Assembly (NCBI GenBank): GCA_002400675.1
Contig: NVQY01000014.1
Coordinates: 6,739-24,147, forward strand
DNA length: 17,409 nucleotides
Source of the DNA: Paracoccaceae bacterium
Lineage (GTDB): Bacteria > Pseudomonadota > Alphaproteobacteria > Rhodobacterales > Rhodobacteraceae
Reading direction: 5' to 3'
The translations under genes and the position numbers were made by a program. This document shows, in pieces, positions 1 through 7,817 of this stretch (positions are counted from its first letter, which is position 1; every line of letters begins with the position of its first letter). The notes beneath the pieces are model-generated. The model was not told the origin of the DNA. It was given only the letters and a program-made list of their open reading frames with translations, and made no database searches.

Positions 1-2
1 CA

Positions 3-1370
3 ATGGCCGACAACATGTTCGTAACATTTCAGGAATTGTTCCACCAAGGGACAAAGCACGCCTACGACGCATCGATTCAGGACAATGCCGTATCGGCAGA
101 TGGTAAATCGGACCGTGGCGGATTCTATCTTTACGACATTCGGGGAATTTCATCGCCCGACAACTGGATCAGGGTGGATGATGCCAAAAAGTATCAGGCG
201 CTTGTCAAAGGGACCATGATGCTGGCATGGAAAGAAGAATTCGGCGACTATGATGACAAGGACGTGCGCGACACATCGCGGCTTATGGCCGAAATAATGG
301 CCAGCAAGGTCGCCAGCGAGGACTTTGTCACCAAGGCTGCCGCCAAGGTCAAGTCGTGGGGCGGAGAAGAAAGCGATCTGCCATGGCAGATTGCCGATGG
401 CGGTGAGTCCGAAAACGTTCTGGAAGTTCTCGAAGATCGCACACCCGTCAAGACTGTCCTTGGTCCGGTGCCAGCCGACAGCGACGAATTGTTCCGCCAG
501 ATAGGGAGCAACCTCAAGGTTTTGTGGCACAATAACGATGCTCTGCAAAACGCCGCCGACGAGGATGCAGAAGTTGCGACCGTCAATGCCGGGAACAAGG
601 GCGTTCACGCCTTTTCTCTGACACCGGGCAACCCGAAACTGCGCGCAATAATCGAAAGTGCGGATGTAGACGCGGCCATTAACGCCTTTCAGACTGAAGA
701 AAAGGTCAGATGGGACGGTGCCTTAAGTGCGATTCCCGTAACGTCGCGTGACATGGCGCAAGAGTTCATGAAGCAACACAACATATCCTCCAGATCCAGT
801 TGGGTGGACAAAGTATGGGAAGAACTTGACACCGGGGCGTTCCCGAAGACCGGCAAGGGTGTGATCGACGCCTATATATCCCGTGTCGGTTCCTCTTCTG
901 TGGACCGCGCCAAAGCAAGAATTAGCAGTGCGGTAACGCAGAATGTTGTTCCAGCGGTCGACTCTGCGGATCTTCAGGCCAAGCTTGAAAAACTGTCCGC
1001 CAAACTGGGGGTCTCGCCGGATTTGATTGGTGTTGTGACCAAACGCGCCAAGGATGCGTTGGATGCCAAGGACGCAACCAAGGCGACAACGGGCGATATC
1101 AGGGACCAGATTGCCACCGCGATGACCGCCGAAGGGATGGACGCGTCCGGGGCTACGCAAGAGGCCATCAATGACACGCTGCGCGAACCGGCTGGCATAA
1201 TCTTTGCCGACAGCAATTGGGGGGGCGATGGCCACAGGATCAAGTTTTCAATGGTTGTGAACCCCGTCACCAGTAAAATCGAGATGTGGCAGATGAACGA
1301 AGACGGGTCCGGCGCGCGTAGAATGGACGAATCCCAATGGGTTGCGAAAGAATGGAGCATGGTCACCTGA
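3..1370 (+). CDS. Hypothetical protein, 455 aa, possibly incomplete at its N-terminus
   Basis: I do not recognise this protein. The first ATG lies two bases from the window edge, so no ribosome binding site can be seen and the true start may be upstream. The product looks soluble, acidic and Ala/Asp/Lys-rich, with no signal peptide or membrane segment. A helical stretch rich in Ala, Lys and Asp (about residues 310-390) precedes a compact, Trp- and Gly-containing tail (about residues 395-455, from GIIFADSNWGG to the end) that reads like a small beta-rich domain. The gene uses more A/T-ending codons and looks less GC-rich than the catabolic genes beside it. It is separated from them by a 171-bp gap containing a hairpin and a promoter, so it is not part of the pathway operon. 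A phage-derived or otherwise acquired protein is possible, but no family can be named. Confidence 0.75.
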   Translation: MADNMFVTFQELFHQGTKHAYDASIQDNAVSADGKSDRGGFYLYDIRGISSPDNWIRVDDAKKYQALVKGTMMLAWKEEFGDYDDKDVRDTSRLMAEIMASKVASEDFVTKAAAKVKSWGGEESDLPWQIADGGESENVLEVLEDRTPVKTVLGPVPADSDELFRQIGSNLKVLWHNNDALQNAADEDAEVATVNAGNKGVHAFSLTPGNPKLRAIIESADVDAAINAFQTEEKVRWDGALSAIPVTSRDMAQEFMKQHNISSRSSWVDKVWEELDTGAFPKTGKGVIDAYISRVGSSSVDRAKARISSAVTQNVVPAVDSADLQAKLEKLSAKLGVSPDLIGVVTKRAKDALDAKDATKATTGDIRDQIATAMTAEGMDASGATQEAINDTLREPAGIIFADSNWGGDGHRIKFSMVVNPVTSKIEMWQMNEDGSGARRMDESQWVAKEWSMVT

Positions 1371-1438
1371 TCGCCACCACTCCCCCGCCCTCTGTGCCCT
1401 TTCAGACCACCTGAATCGACTGACTGAAACACCCTCAT

Positions 1439-1464
1439 GCGGCCTGCCTGAAAAGGCGGGTCGC
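1439..1464. terminator. Hairpin downstream of the hypothetical gene, possible terminator
   Basis: A 10-bp stem (GCGGCCTGCC at 1439-1448 with GGCGGGTCGC at 1455-1464) encloses the loop TGAAAA. Eight pairs are Watson-Crick and two are G-U. It lies 69 bp after the stop codon of the upstream gene and just before the promoter of the next operon, where a terminator would be expected. No T-tract follows on either strand, so intrinsic termination is uncertain and another structural role is possible. Confidence 0.4.
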
Positions 1465-1471
1465 AAGTCGC

Positions 1472-1503
1472 TTGCCATAAAAGATGTAATGCGGTACCGT
1501 AAT
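1472..1503 (+). promoter_or_regulatory. Putative promoter of the pad operon (TTGCCA-17-TACCGTAAT)
   Basis: A -35-like TTGCCA (1472-1477) is followed after exactly 17 bp by TACCGT (1495-1500), extended as TACCGTAAT to 1503. The same arrangement occurs before kor and, with one base missing, before had. The transcript would begin near 1507-1509, giving a leader of about 33 nt before the ATG at 1542. The -10-like element sits inside an imperfect palindrome (1488-1503, core CGGTACCG at 1492-1499). It is also bracketed by a direct repeat GTAATGCG (1486-1493 and 1499-1506, 13 bp start to start). These repeats could be an operator. The match to the sigma-70 -10 consensus is weak (T, A and final T only), so activation by a regulator is plausible. 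Confidence 0.45.
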
Positions 1504-1541
1504 GCGTGATTAGAGATGATCCTGAACAAAGGACGACCGCA

Positions 1542-1949
1542 ATGGCTACGGATTTAAGCGTTGGAACCTCCCTTGGCAGATCGCTGAAGGTGGATGTCGG
1601 GCGGACCATCGACTTTATGGGCGACGATTGCCGGGTCTACGCCACGCCGTCGCTGATCCGCGACATTGAACACGCCTGCCGCGATCTGATCTTTGAACGC
1701 ACGCCCGACGGTCAGGATTCGGTTGGCACCGTGGTTTCGATCACCCACCTGGCCCCGACGTTGCTGGATATGGAGGTGGAAATCACCGTGACAATCGCCG
1801 AACTCGACGGGCGCAAGGTGGTGTTCGAGGTGGTCGCAAACGACCCCGTCGATCTGATCTGCAAGGGTCGCCACGAACGGTTCATTGTCGATGTCGCAAA
1901 AACCCGGTCCAGATTGCTAGCAAAGGCTGAAAAAGCCGGAAAGTCCTGA
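1542..1949 (+). CDS. FlK-like acyl-CoA thioesterase (hotdog fold), 135 aa
   Basis: This small hotdog-fold thioesterase resembles the fluoroacetyl-CoA thioesterase FlK family. The FlK catalytic triad Thr42/Glu50/His76 is matched by Thr35 (in YATPSL), Glu43 (in RDIEHAC) and His69 (in ITHLAPT), with identical spacing and a constant offset of 7. The C-terminal GRHERFIVDV segment is also typical of the family. I chose the ATG at 1542 because AAAGGA (1528-1533) stands 8 bp before it; an in-frame GTG at 1506 lies at or before the predicted transcription start. It is the first gene of the operon, 14 bp before padB. From context it may hydrolyse an acyl-CoA of the pathway, most attractively phenylglyoxylyl-CoA formed by PadB, or it may recycle CoA from dead-end thioesters. 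The family call is strong; the substrate is inference. Confidence 0.85.
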   Translation: MATDLSVGTSLGRSLKVDVGRTIDFMGDDCRVYATPSLIRDIEHACRDLIFERTPDGQDSVGTVVSITHLAPTLLDMEVEITVTIAELDGRKVVFEVVANDPVDLICKGRHERFIVDVAKTRSRLLAKAEKAGKS

Positions 1950-1963
1950 AAGGCACCCGCCCC

Positions 1964-4702
1964 ATGTCGACCTCTGCCCCAACGACCCGCAAATCGGTCT
2001 CGTCCTATTGTTATCAATGTGTGGCCGGCCCGGACCTGCTAAAGGTTGATATTCAGGACGGTATCCCCTATCAAATCCGCCCAAACGCCAGTGCCGCCGA
2101 CATTCACCCGGCCGCCGGCAAGGTCTGCGTCAAGGCCTTTGGGCTGATCCAGAAAACCAACAACCCCAACCGCATACAGACGCCGATGATGCGCACCAAT
2201 CCCAAAAAAGGCCGCAATCAGGACCCCGGTTTCAAGCCTGTCAGCTGGGATGCGGCGCTGGATGCGATCAGTAAAAAACTGAACAAGGCACGCGCCGATG
2301 GGCTTAAGGACGAGTCGGGTTTCCCCCGTGTCGCGGCCAGCTTTGGCGGCGGCGGCACCCCCACCGTTTACATGGGCACCTTCCCGGCGTTCCTGTCTGC
2401 GTGGGGGCCGGTCGACATGAGTTTCGGCAGCGGGCAGGGGGTGAAATGCTATCACTCTGAACATCTCTACGGCGAACTCTGGCACCGCGCCTTTACCGTC
2501 TCACCCGACACGCCGCTGGTCGAACTGATCCTGTCCTTCGGGGCCAACGTCGAAGCGTCGGGTGGGGTCTGCGGCGTGAAACGCCACGCCGACGCCCGCG
2601 ACCGGGGCGTCAAACGCATCCAGGTTGAGCCGCACCTGTCGGTCACCGGCGCGTGCTCTGCCCAGTGGGTGCCAATTAAGCCCAAGACCGACCCCGCGTT
2701 CATGTTCGCGCTGCTGCATGTATTGCTGCACGAAATCCCGCGCGATAGGCTGGATATCGCGTTCCTCAAACGGCGCACGTCCTCGCCCTATCTGGTGGCA
2801 CCTAACGGGTTCTACCTGCGCGATCCTGACAGCCTAAAGCCGCTGATCTGGGATTTGAAGACCGCGCGCGCCGTGGCCTATGATACCGCCGACACCGACC
2901 CGGCACTTGAGGGAGAATTCGCCGTTTCCGGTCTGGAAACCGGCCCCGATGACGTGGAATGGACCCATAAAGACGCCCCCGTAAGGCCGGCTTTTGCGCA
3001 TCTTGTGGCGCATGTGGAACCCTATACGCCCGAATGGGCCTCGGCGATCTGCGACGTGAAATCCGCCATCATCCGCGACACCGGCATGCAGTATATCGAC
3101 CACGCCCACGTGGGCGAAACTATCGAAGTCGATGGGCAGGTAATGCCGTTCCGCCCGGTGGCCATCTCGTTGGGCAAGACCGTGTGCAATGGCTGGGGTG
3201 GGTATGAATGCGTCTGGGCGCGCACCCTGATGGCCTGCCTGATCGGCGGGCTTGAGGTGCCGGGGGGCACGCTTGGTACAACTGTGCGGCTGAACCGGCC
3301 TGCGGATAATCGCTGGTCCTCGGTGGTGCCGGGGCCGGACGGGTTCATGAATTACCCGATGAACCCGACCAAAAAGGGCGAATGGCACAGCAGTTCTTCA
3401 TCGCGCCACGCGCACCAGACATTGGTGCCGCTGGCCGCCAATTCGCCGTGGTCGCAGGCGCTGGGACCAACCCATCTGGCGTGGATGATGCAGAAACAGG
3501 GGTTCGACCACCTGCCCAAGCCGACGCAGCCTGATGTGTGGTTTGTCTACCGCACCAACCCGGTGATTTCCTTTTGGGACACCGATGTTGTGGCCGATGC
3601 CATCGCCAATTTCCCGTTTACCGTCTGTTTCGCCTATACCATGGACGAAACCAACCACATGGCTGACATCCTGCTGCCCGAATGCACCGACCTTGAGGGG
3701 CTGCAACTGATCCGCATCGGTGGGTCGAAATATGTGGAACAATTCTGGGATCATCAGGGGTTTGCCCTGCGCGACCCGGCCAGCGCGCCCATGGGCGAGG
3801 CGCGCGATTTCACATGGATCGCCACCGAACTGGCCCGACGCACCGATCTGCTGGAGAAATACAACACCGCCATCAACAAAGGGGCCGCCGGTATCCGGCT
3901 GTTTGGCAAGGGCTACGATTTCTCGCTGCCCGTGGATAAGCCGCATTCGGTCGAAGAAATATGGGACCATTCCTGCCGCGCCGCCAGTGCCGAGTTGACC
4001 GACGGCGCGCAATCGCAGGGGTTGGAGTATTACCGCGAACACGGCTTTCGCACCAAGCCGTTCCCGCGCGCGCAATGGTATCTCTACCCGGAAATGGTAC
4101 GTCAGGATCTGCGGTTCGAACTGCCCTATCAGGAACGCCTGTTGCGCATCGGTCAGGAACTGGGCGCGCGGCTGCATGAACAGGGCATCACATGGTGGGA
4201 TCGCCAGTTAAAGGAATACGAGGCGATGCCCCATTGGCAGGATCTGCAAGGCCTGTGGGAAGACGCGCTTGAGAAACGCTATGACGTGAAAATCGGTGAT
4301 TATCCGTTTTGGTTACTGTCCGCGCGCTCGATGCAATATTCATGGGGCGGCAACGCCGGGCTACAGATGATCCACGAGGTGGCGGCCAATGTGGCGGGCC
4401 ACGGCGGCGTCTTGATGAACCCCGCGGCGGCCAAAACGCTGGGGCTGGTCGAAGGCGAGCGGGTCGAAATCGCCTCGCCCACCGGCACCACCACCGGGGC
4501 TGTGATCCTGCGCAATGGCATCCGCCCGGACACGTTGTTGATGATCGGCCAGTTCGATCACTGGAAAACGCCGTTCGCCAAAGACCTGAAAACCCCCAGC
4601 ATGAACGCCCTGACGCCGATGATGTTAGAGCTGACCGATTCAACCGGCTCGGGGGCCGATCTGGTGCGGGTGGCGGTGAACAAACTGGGGGCCAGGCCAT
4701 GA
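1964..4702 (+). CDS. padB: Phenylacetyl-CoA:acceptor oxidoreductase, molybdopterin subunit (PadB-like)
   Basis: This is a 912-aa protein of the DMSO-reductase superfamily of molybdopterin enzymes. Its size agrees with the roughly 93-kDa large subunit I recall for phenylacetyl-CoA:acceptor oxidoreductase of Thauera/Aromatoleum. The N-terminal Fe-S region has Cys16, Cys19 and Cys55, but the usual third cysteine is absent (CYQCVAGPD). A candidate molybdenum ligand is Cys162 in the motif KCYHSEHLYGELW. The C-terminal cofactor-binding domain is present (about residues 780-912, with WLLSARSMQYSWGG and an NPAAAKTLGL segment). There is no Tat or Sec signal, so the catalytic subunit should face the cytoplasm, where acyl-CoA substrates are. 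It would oxidise phenylacetyl-CoA to phenylglyoxylate (plus CoA). The stop overlaps the next start by 4 bp, and the downstream Fe-S/membrane partner and phenylacetate-CoA ligase support the assignment. A related molybdoenzyme with another substrate cannot be excluded from sequence alone. Confidence 0.82.
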   Translation: MSTSAPTTRKSVSSYCYQCVAGPDLLKVDIQDGIPYQIRPNASAADIHPAAGKVCVKAFGLIQKTNNPNRIQTPMMRTNPKKGRNQDPGFKPVSWDAALDAISKKLNKARADGLKDESGFPRVAASFGGGGTPTVYMGTFPAFLSAWGPVDMSFGSGQGVKCYHSEHLYGELWHRAFTVSPDTPLVELILSFGANVEASGGVCGVKRHADARDRGVKRIQVEPHLSVTGACSAQWVPIKPKTDPAFMFALLHVLLHEIPRDRLDIAFLKRRTSSPYLVAPNGFYLRDPDSLKPLIWDLKTARAVAYDTADTDPALEGEFAVSGLETGPDDVEWTHKDAPVRPAFAHLVAHVEPYTPEWASAICDVKSAIIRDTGMQYIDHAHVGETIEVDGQVMPFRPVAISLGKTVCNGWGGYECVWARTLMACLIGGLEVPGGTLGTTVRLNRPADNRWSSVVPGPDGFMNYPMNPTKKGEWHSSSSSRHAHQTLVPLAANSPWSQALGPTHLAWMMQKQGFDHLPKPTQPDVWFVYRTNPVISFWDTDVVADAIANFPFTVCFAYTMDETNHMADILLPECTDLEGLQLIRIGGSKYVEQFWDHQGFALRDPASAPMGEARDFTWIATELARRTDLLEKYNTAINKGAAGIRLFGKGYDFSLPVDKPHSVEEIWDHSCRAASAELTDGAQSQGLEYYREHGFRTKPFPRAQWYLYPEMVRQDLRFELPYQERLLRIGQELGARLHEQGITWWDRQLKEYEAMPHWQDLQGLWEDALEKRYDVKIGDYPFWLLSARSMQYSWGGNAGLQMIHEVAANVAGHGGVLMNPAAAKTLGLVEGERVEIASPTGTTTGAVILRNGIRPDTLLMIGQFDHWKTPFAKDLKTPSMNALTPMMLELTDSTGSGADLVRVAVNKLGARP

Positions 4703-6270
4703 CCCGCTATGTGATCGTTGCCGACCTGAACCGTTGTGTCGGCTGTCAGACCTGCACATCGGCGTGCAAACACGCCAACGCCACCGCGCCGGGTATTCAA
4801 TGGCGCAAAGTGCTCGACTTTGAGGTCGGCGACTTTCCCGATGTGTCGCGCGCGTTCCTGCCGGTGGGCTGCATGCATTGCGACGACCCACCCTGTCTGG
4901 ATGTGTGCCCGACCACCGCCACCCGCAAACGCGCCGATGGCATCGTCACCATCGACTATGACGTGTGCATCGGCTGCGCCTATTGCGCCGTGGCCTGCCC
5001 CTATCAGGCGCGGTTCCGGGTCGACGAACCCGCCGTGGCCTTTGGCGGCAAGGCGATGCGCCACGAAGACCTGCTGGAAGACCCCGCCCGCATCGGCGTC
5101 GCCCAGAAATGCACCATGTGTGTCGATCTGATCGACGCAGGCCTGTCGCAGGGCCTGACGCCGGGCGTCGATCCCGGTGCCACTCCGGCCTGCGTAAGTT
5201 CCTGCATCGCCGGGGCGCTGCATATGGGGGACCTCGATGATCCCAACAGCAATGTCTCAAAATTACTGCGTGAAAACAGGCATTTCCGTATGCACGAAGA
5301 CCTCGGCACCGGGCCGGGTATCTATTACCTTTATGACAAAGGCATTGGTGATCACACGGCGATAGAACCGGCTCCGATGGTGGCCGATCCGGTGGGGTTG
5401 GCGGCGGTGTCGCCCAAGCTGCAAACAAACTGGGACTGGCGCGCGGCGGCGAATTTTATCCTTGGCGGGGCGGGTACAGGGCTGTTTGCTACCACGGTGA
5501 TTGCCGGCTTGTTCGAACCGGTGCACTGGTGGGCGGCGTTTTTGGCGCTGGCGATGGTCGGGACCGGGCTGTTTTGCGTATGGCTGGAAATCGGCCGGCC
5601 ATGGCGGTTCCTGAACGTTCTGCGCAACCCCGGAACAAGCTGGATGACCCGCGAGGCAATGGCCGCCGCACCGTTCTTTGGTTTTGGAGCGCTCTACCTG
5701 TTGTGGCCGGGCTGGATGGCGGGGGTGCCGGCGGCGGTATCGGGGCTGGCCTTTGTCTATTGTCAGGCGCGGATATTGCGCGCCGCCAAGGGCATTCCCG
5801 CATGGCGCCAACCGGGCATTGCCACGCTGGTGGTCATCACCGGGCTGACCGAAGGCGTGGCTCTGTTTGGCGTGATGGCCGTTCTGATGGGGTTTGAGTT
5901 CATGGAGCTGGCAATCGTCGGCTCCGGTCTGATGGTGCTGATCGCCCTGCGCGCCTTGGCGTGGCAGACCTATCGCGGCGCGCTGGGCACGGCGGGGGCA
6001 CCGGTTGGCGCGCTGAATGCGTTGGATCAAGGGCGCGCCAACCTGTCGGCACGGGTGCAGGCGGTGGTTCTGGGCGTGGCCATCATCGGGTTGTTCAACC
6101 CGCCGGTTCTGGCGCTGGCCGGGGTGCTGGTGGTGGTGACTGGCTGGGGTTTCAAACACACGCTGATCACCCGCGCGGCGTTCAATCAGGGCTATGCGAT
6201 CACCCGCATGCCCGCCCGTGGCGCGGGGGTAAGCGCGCCGGGGATAAAGCCCGGATGGGCAACGGAATAA
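4699..6270 (+). CDS. Fused four-cluster ferredoxin subunit and NrfD/DmsC-type membrane anchor (PadC-PadD fusion)
   Basis: This single 523-aa chain joins two subunits that are normally separate. Residues 1 to about 225 form a DmsB/PhsB-type ferredoxin with four cubane motifs: Cys13/16/19/23, Cys58/61/66/70, Cys90/93/96/100 and Cys138/141/165/169. After a linker, residues from about 243 (QTNWDWRAAANF) form a membrane domain of roughly eight hydrophobic helices, of the DmsC/NrfD quinone-oxidoreductase kind. The start is the ATG at 4699, overlapping the padB stop as ATGA. A longer in-frame start inside padB (4309) is rejected because its first 130 residues are only padB read out of frame. The protein would pass electrons from PadB through four Fe-S clusters to the quinone pool while anchoring the complex. 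No frameshift or stop is seen at the junction. Subunit identity is inferred from the neighbours and domain order. Confidence 0.85.
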   Translation: MTRYVIVADLNRCVGCQTCTSACKHANATAPGIQWRKVLDFEVGDFPDVSRAFLPVGCMHCDDPPCLDVCPTTATRKRADGIVTIDYDVCIGCAYCAVACPYQARFRVDEPAVAFGGKAMRHEDLLEDPARIGVAQKCTMCVDLIDAGLSQGLTPGVDPGATPACVSSCIAGALHMGDLDDPNSNVSKLLRENRHFRMHEDLGTGPGIYYLYDKGIGDHTAIEPAPMVADPVGLAAVSPKLQTNWDWRAAANFILGGAGTGLFATTVIAGLFEPVHWWAAFLALAMVGTGLFCVWLEIGRPWRFLNVLRNPGTSWMTREAMAAAPFFGFGALYLLWPGWMAGVPAAVSGLAFVYCQARILRAAKGIPAWRQPGIATLVVITGLTEGVALFGVMAVLMGFEFMELAIVGSGLMVLIALRALAWQTYRGALGTAGAPVGALNALDQGRANLSARVQAVVLGVAIIGLFNPPVLALAGVLVVVTGWGFKHTLITRAAFNQGYAITRMPARGAGVSAPGIKPGWATE

Positions 6271-6280
6271 GGGGATTGCC

Positions 6281-7621
6281 ATGAACGTTCAACACAACAC
6301 ACGGCCCGACCATGACCCGGGTTTCATGTTCGCCCCCGAGGCGGAAACCATGGCCCGCCCGGCGCTGACCGCCTTGCAAAAGGACCGTTTGACGTGGTCG
6401 CTGAACCGGGCGTACGACAACGTGCCGCATTATCGCCGGGCCTTTGATGCCGCCGGGGTAAAGCCCGGACATCTGCGCAGTCTTGCTGACCTGAGGAACT
6501 TTCCCTTCACCGTCAAAACCGACCTGCGCGACAATTACCCCTACGATATCTTTGCTACGCCGGTGCATGAACTGGCCCGCATCCACGCCTCAAGCGGCAC
6601 CACCGGCAAGCCCACCGTGGTCGGCTATACCAAGGGCGATCTGGACCGCTGGGCCGACCTGATGGCGCGCTCTATGGCGGCGGCAGGGGCGCGACCGGGG
6701 GATGTTTTGCACAATGCTTATGGCTATGGGCTGTTCACCGGCGGCTTGGGCGCACATGCGGGCGGGCAACGGCTGGGCTGCGCGGTGGTGCCGGTGTCGG
6801 GCGGTGGCACCGAACGGCAGGTCACCCTGCTGCGTGACCTTGGCGCGTCGATCCTGTGCGCCACGCCGTCTTACGCGCTGAACATCGCCGAGGTGGCCGA
6901 GGGCATGGGCGTCGATATCGCCGCCCTGTCGCTGCGGCGCGGCATATTTGGTGCCGAACCCTGGAGCAACGAGATGCGCGCCGAGCTGGACGCTCGGCTG
7001 GGGCTGAAATCGGTGGATGTCTACGGGCTGTCGGAAATTATGGGACCGGGGGTGGCGTGCGAATGCGACGTGGCCCGCGACGGGTTGCACGGCTGGGAGG
7101 ATCATTTCCTGTTCGAAGTGATCGACCCCGAAACCCTTGAACCGTTGCCAATGGGCGAAGTGGGCGAGCTGGTGATCACCACCCTGACCAAAGAGGCGAT
7201 GCCGATGATCCGCTATCGCACCCGCGATATTACCCGCCTGACGGATGAACCCTGCGCGTGCGGGCGCACCCATCTGCGCATCTGCCGGGTCACGGGGCGC
7301 GACGACGACATGATGATCATTCGCGGTGTGAACGTGTACCCTAGTCAGGTGGAATCGGTGCTGGTCGGGCTGGACGGCCTGTCGCCGCATTACCAGATCA
7401 GGCTGTTCAAACAGGGGTCGATGGATGCAATGGCGGTGGATGTGGAAATCCTGCCGGATGTGCCGGACCATGCAGATGCCTTTGCCGCGCATGCGCAAAA
7501 AGTGCGCCACCATATCAAGTCGATCATCGGCGTAAGTTGCGATGTGACTGTCAAACGCCCCGGCGAAGTGCCACGGTCCGAGGGCAAAGCGGTGCGGGTG
7601 GTGGATCAGCGCAAGCCATAG
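6281..7621 (+). CDS. Phenylacetate-CoA ligase (PaaK/PadJ family)
   Basis: This 446-aa AMP-forming ligase has the length and motifs of the PaaK family rather than of the longer (about 520-540 aa) benzoate-CoA ligases. Visible features are the nucleotide-binding loop SSGTTGKPT (residues 104-112), YGLSEIMGPG, the MIRYRTRDIT strand, a CACGRTH zinc-knuckle-like segment, and the GRDDDMMIIRGVNVYPSQVE region that carries hinge and C-domain motifs. It would activate phenylacetate with ATP and CoA to phenylacetyl-CoA, the substrate of the oxidoreductase encoded just upstream. Start: AAGGGGA (6269-6275) overlaps the stop of the preceding gene and stands 5 bp before the ATG. The first 20 or so residues extend beyond the usual PaaK N-terminus, so an internal ATG at 6350 is a weaker alternative. 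It is the last gene of its operon and converges with korB. Specificity for phenylacetate rests on family and context. Confidence 0.87.
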   Translation: MNVQHNTRPDHDPGFMFAPEAETMARPALTALQKDRLTWSLNRAYDNVPHYRRAFDAAGVKPGHLRSLADLRNFPFTVKTDLRDNYPYDIFATPVHELARIHASSGTTGKPTVVGYTKGDLDRWADLMARSMAAAGARPGDVLHNAYGYGLFTGGLGAHAGGQRLGCAVVPVSGGGTERQVTLLRDLGASILCATPSYALNIAEVAEGMGVDIAALSLRRGIFGAEPWSNEMRAELDARLGLKSVDVYGLSEIMGPGVACECDVARDGLHGWEDHFLFEVIDPETLEPLPMGEVGELVITTLTKEAMPMIRYRTRDITRLTDEPCACGRTHLRICRVTGRDDDMMIIRGVNVYPSQVESVLVGLDGLSPHYQIRLFKQGSMDAMAVDVEILPDVPDHADAFAAHAQKVRHHIKSIIGVSCDVTVKRPGEVPRSEGKAVRVVDQRKP

Positions 7622-7677
7622 ACCCGATCCTTTGATCTTGCCAAACCGACCCGCCCGATCCCTGACCTGTCAACCTG

Positions 7678-7752
7678 CCGTAGGATGGGGTTTTACCCCA
7701 TCTTCTGTTGCGAGGTGTCGATAGGAAGATGGGGTAAAACCCCATCCTACGG
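7678..7752. repeat. Perfect 28-bp inverted repeat, REP/BIME-like, between convergent operons
   Basis: The left arm (7678-7705, beginning CCGTAGGATGGGG) and right arm (7725-7752, ending CCCCATCCTACGG) are exact reverse complements separated by 19 bp. Each arm also folds on its own, because ATGGGGT and ACCCCAT flank TTT or AAA. The unit therefore resembles a paired REP/BIME element rather than a simple terminator. It lies between the 3' ends of the ligase gene and korB and could stop or protect transcripts from both sides. The rest of 7622-7817 shows no gene, only a small perfect hairpin (ACGCAA/TTGCGT at 7756-7769). Short reading frames across this element, with repeats such as RWGKTPSYG, are artefacts of the repeat. 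Confidence 0.85.
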
Positions 7753-7817
7753 ACCCACGCAAGGTTGCGTCTTTGCACTGGCCGGACGGCCCATTGGCAG
7801 GGGCACCACCCTTCTTC

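Noticed and set aside
1506..1541. A GTG start giving the thioesterase 12 extra residues
   Set aside because: It lies at or before the predicted transcription start and lacks a ribosome binding site, while the ATG at 1542 has AAAGGA 8 bp upstream.
4309..4698. A 130-residue N-terminal extension of the fused Fe-S/membrane protein
   Set aside because: It reads padB in another frame and is Arg/Gly-rich. The ATG at 4699 with the ATGA overlap begins directly at a typical ferredoxin-domain N-terminus.
6237..6470. Near-repeat GCCGGGG(A)TAAAGCCCGGA at about 6237 and 6452
   Set aside because: Both copies are inside coding sequence in different genes, encode ordinary residues (GIKPG and GVKPG) and have no flanking structure; coincidence is likely.
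6281..7621. Benzoate-CoA ligase
   Set aside because: The length (446 aa) and motifs match the PaaK phenylacetate-CoA ligase family; benzoate-CoA ligases are longer and differ in their motifs.
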